Source: Roseibium sp. (GTDB lineage: Bacteria > Pseudomonadota > Alphaproteobacteria > Rhizobiales > Stappiaceae). Taken from it: 64,000 nt of DNA. The position numbers and the translations under genes are program-made. A model generated the notes under the pieces. The model was not told the DNA's origin. It did not search any database and saw only the letters and a program-made list of their open reading frames with translations. Shown here piece by piece: positions 63,200 to 64,000 of this stretch. The stretch lies in the NCBI GenBank assembly GCA_017643925.1, contig JAEPML010000005.1, positions 124,001 to 188,000 on the forward strand, given 5' to 3'. Position 1 is the stretch's first letter. The number at the start of each line of letters is the position of its first letter.

Positions 63200-63517
63200 A
63201 TGCTGTTGACCAATTCTGCCTTTGAGCAATCTTCCGTCACGCGCACGTCTGCAGCGCCGCAAATGAGCGCCCAACAGACCCTGGATGTAACGGCAGATGA
63301 TGTGCGCACGATGATACAGTATCTGCGCAAGGCGAAAGCCCGCGCGGTTGAAATCCGGGATCGTTCGCCGGCTGGCAGTTACATGGAAAGCGTTCTCGCC
63401 CGCACGATTGACAGTATCACGCTCGAACTCTCCCAGCTGGACTACCTGCTGGCGCGCAAACCGGTGGACGCGGACGCGCTCCCAAATCAGCAACGCCGGA
63501 TGCGTCCTGCAATCTAG
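63200..63517 (+). CDS. Small hypothetical protein
   Basis: A 105-residue protein with an unstructured Ser/Thr/Ala-rich start and a helical middle (TADDVRTMIQYLRKAKARAV, then SVLARTIDSITLELSQLDYL). GAGGTGAGAG directly before the ATG is a good binding site. No signal peptide, membrane helix or known family. Confidence 0.65.
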   Translation: MLLTNSAFEQSSVTRTSAAPQMSAQQTLDVTADDVRTMIQYLRKAKARAVEIRDRSPAGSYMESVLARTIDSITLELSQLDYLLARKPVDADALPNQQRRMRPAI

Positions 63518-63544
63518 AAGATCGGAAATTACGCGGACATTGGA

Positions 63545-64000
63545 TCAGGCGGCAGCTTCATCGCCCGGTTCGGTCCGCCATCCGAGATCTGTCAGCGTGA
63601 CGATTCGATTGCCGCGCAGGTCCGTCGCACAGACGAGAAAACCCCGTTCTTCCATGTGACTGAGCAGCCAGCGCGCTCGACCGGGTGAACGGGTTCCATA
63701 GGCGGTGGCAATTTCAATGTTTCCAGGGCACGGCGCCTTGGCGAGAGCCGCCCTGGCCAGAAGCAGATAGACCCCGCGCATATCCTCCGGCAATTCGGCT
63801 GCGATCAGTTCGGCCTGTTGCCAGGCATTGTCGTCCAGTTCGCCCTTCTCGACACCTGCCCGCGCGACTGACAGCTTCTCCCGGAATGTCTGCAGATCGG
63901 GAGCACCGCCTGCAAGTTTGGCAATCCGGCACCGGACCTGGAAATCCTGGTAGAGCGTTGCAATCGGCTGGAATGCGGCTTCGTCCTCGCTGAGGATCTC
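63545..64000 (-). CDS. Putative winged-helix protein, C-terminal part (runs off the window)
   Basis: The minus-strand frame is open from 64000 to a stop at 63545, giving the last 151 residues. The final 60 residues (IATAYGTRSPGRARWLLSHM, then GFLVCATDLRGNRIVTLTDL) look like a recognition helix followed by a two-stranded wing, as in winged-helix DNA-binding domains. The part before it is helical and acidic. The N-terminus lies outside the window, so the family cannot be fixed. Confidence 0.6.
   Translation of the reverse strand, partial: EILSEDEAAFQPIATLYQDFQVRCRIAKLAGGAPDLQTFREKLSVARAGVEKGELDDNAWQQAELIAAELPEDMRGVYLLLARAALAKAPCPGNIEIATAYGTRSPGRARWLLSHMEERGFLVCATDLRGNRIVTLTDLGWRTEPGDEAAA

Noticed and set aside
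1-64000. CRISPR arrays, insertion sequences, rRNA genes
   Set aside because: No regularly spaced repeats, transposase genes with terminal repeats, or rRNA stretches were seen on either strand.

Overview
The window reads as a stretch of alphaproteobacterial chromosome, GC-rich and gene-dense. The gene families (frcBCAK sugar uptake, split MnmD and MnmC-type oxidoreductase, DUF2783 in the homogentisate cluster, TRAP transporters, PilJ-type and MCP chemosensors) fit a marine or soil Hyphomicrobiales of the Stappiaceae/Roseibium type. That placement is an inference from gene content, not from a marker gene. I see no rRNA, insertion sequence, phage or CRISPR. Two tRNAs (Gln-TTG, Pro-CGG) are present.

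Layout. 0-9.3 kb holds a MOSC protein (cut by the window edge), a small PilJ/MCP-like signalling protein, two stand-alone periplasmic solute-binding proteins, a Tyr/Pro-rich exported protein, a FUSC-type membrane protein, a membrane-anchored EEP hydrolase and ettA. 9.6-13.2 kb holds two paralogues of an unrecognised family on either side of a 2-hydroxyacid dehydrogenase; the first copy is interrupted by one in-frame amber codon. 13.2-16.5 kb has a class A beta-lactamase, mnmD and a divergent FAD oxidoreductase. 16.6-22.9 kb has a YbaK-type deacylase, a UDP-glucuronate 4-epimerase, the sulfate-activation set cysD-cysNC plus cysQ, and a PilZ protein. 23-29.8 kb has a GST/WYL-regulator pair, a fused CoA-transferase, an unexplained minus-strand transcript with candidate micro-ORFs, and small hypothetical genes. 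30-36.7 kb has the tRNAs and a fructose-type frcBCAK operon with a transaldolase-like gene and a divergent ROK regulator.

36.8-52.6 kb is the most interesting part: about 16 kb of catabolic genes in three transcription units. The same 19-bp palindrome (AAAAATATCTGATATTTTT) stands before two units, and a near-copy lies in the divergent promoter of the third, next to a GntR/FCD regulator. The enzymes are three Gfo/Idh dehydrogenases, an AroE-like dehydrogenase, a TIM-barrel isomerase/dehydratase, a TPP enzyme, a CoA-acylating aldehyde dehydrogenase, a short citrate-synthase/citryl-CoA-lyase protein, a possible cupin, and a QsuB-like fusion whose dehydratase half seems to have lost its metal ligands. 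A TRAP transporter supplies the substrate. The enzyme classes match the steps of myo-inositol catabolism (IolG, IolE, IolD, IolB, IolA) while the AroE/QsuB genes point to a carboxylated carbocycle, so I propose an uncharacterised cyclitol-acid pathway.

52.8-64 kb has an exported hypothetical protein, a large chemoreceptor, the homogentisate cluster (hmgA, fahA, two metallo-beta-lactamase-fold proteins, an FAD monooxygenase, DUF2783) with an operator-like palindrome upstream, and two small genes of unknown function, the last running off the window.
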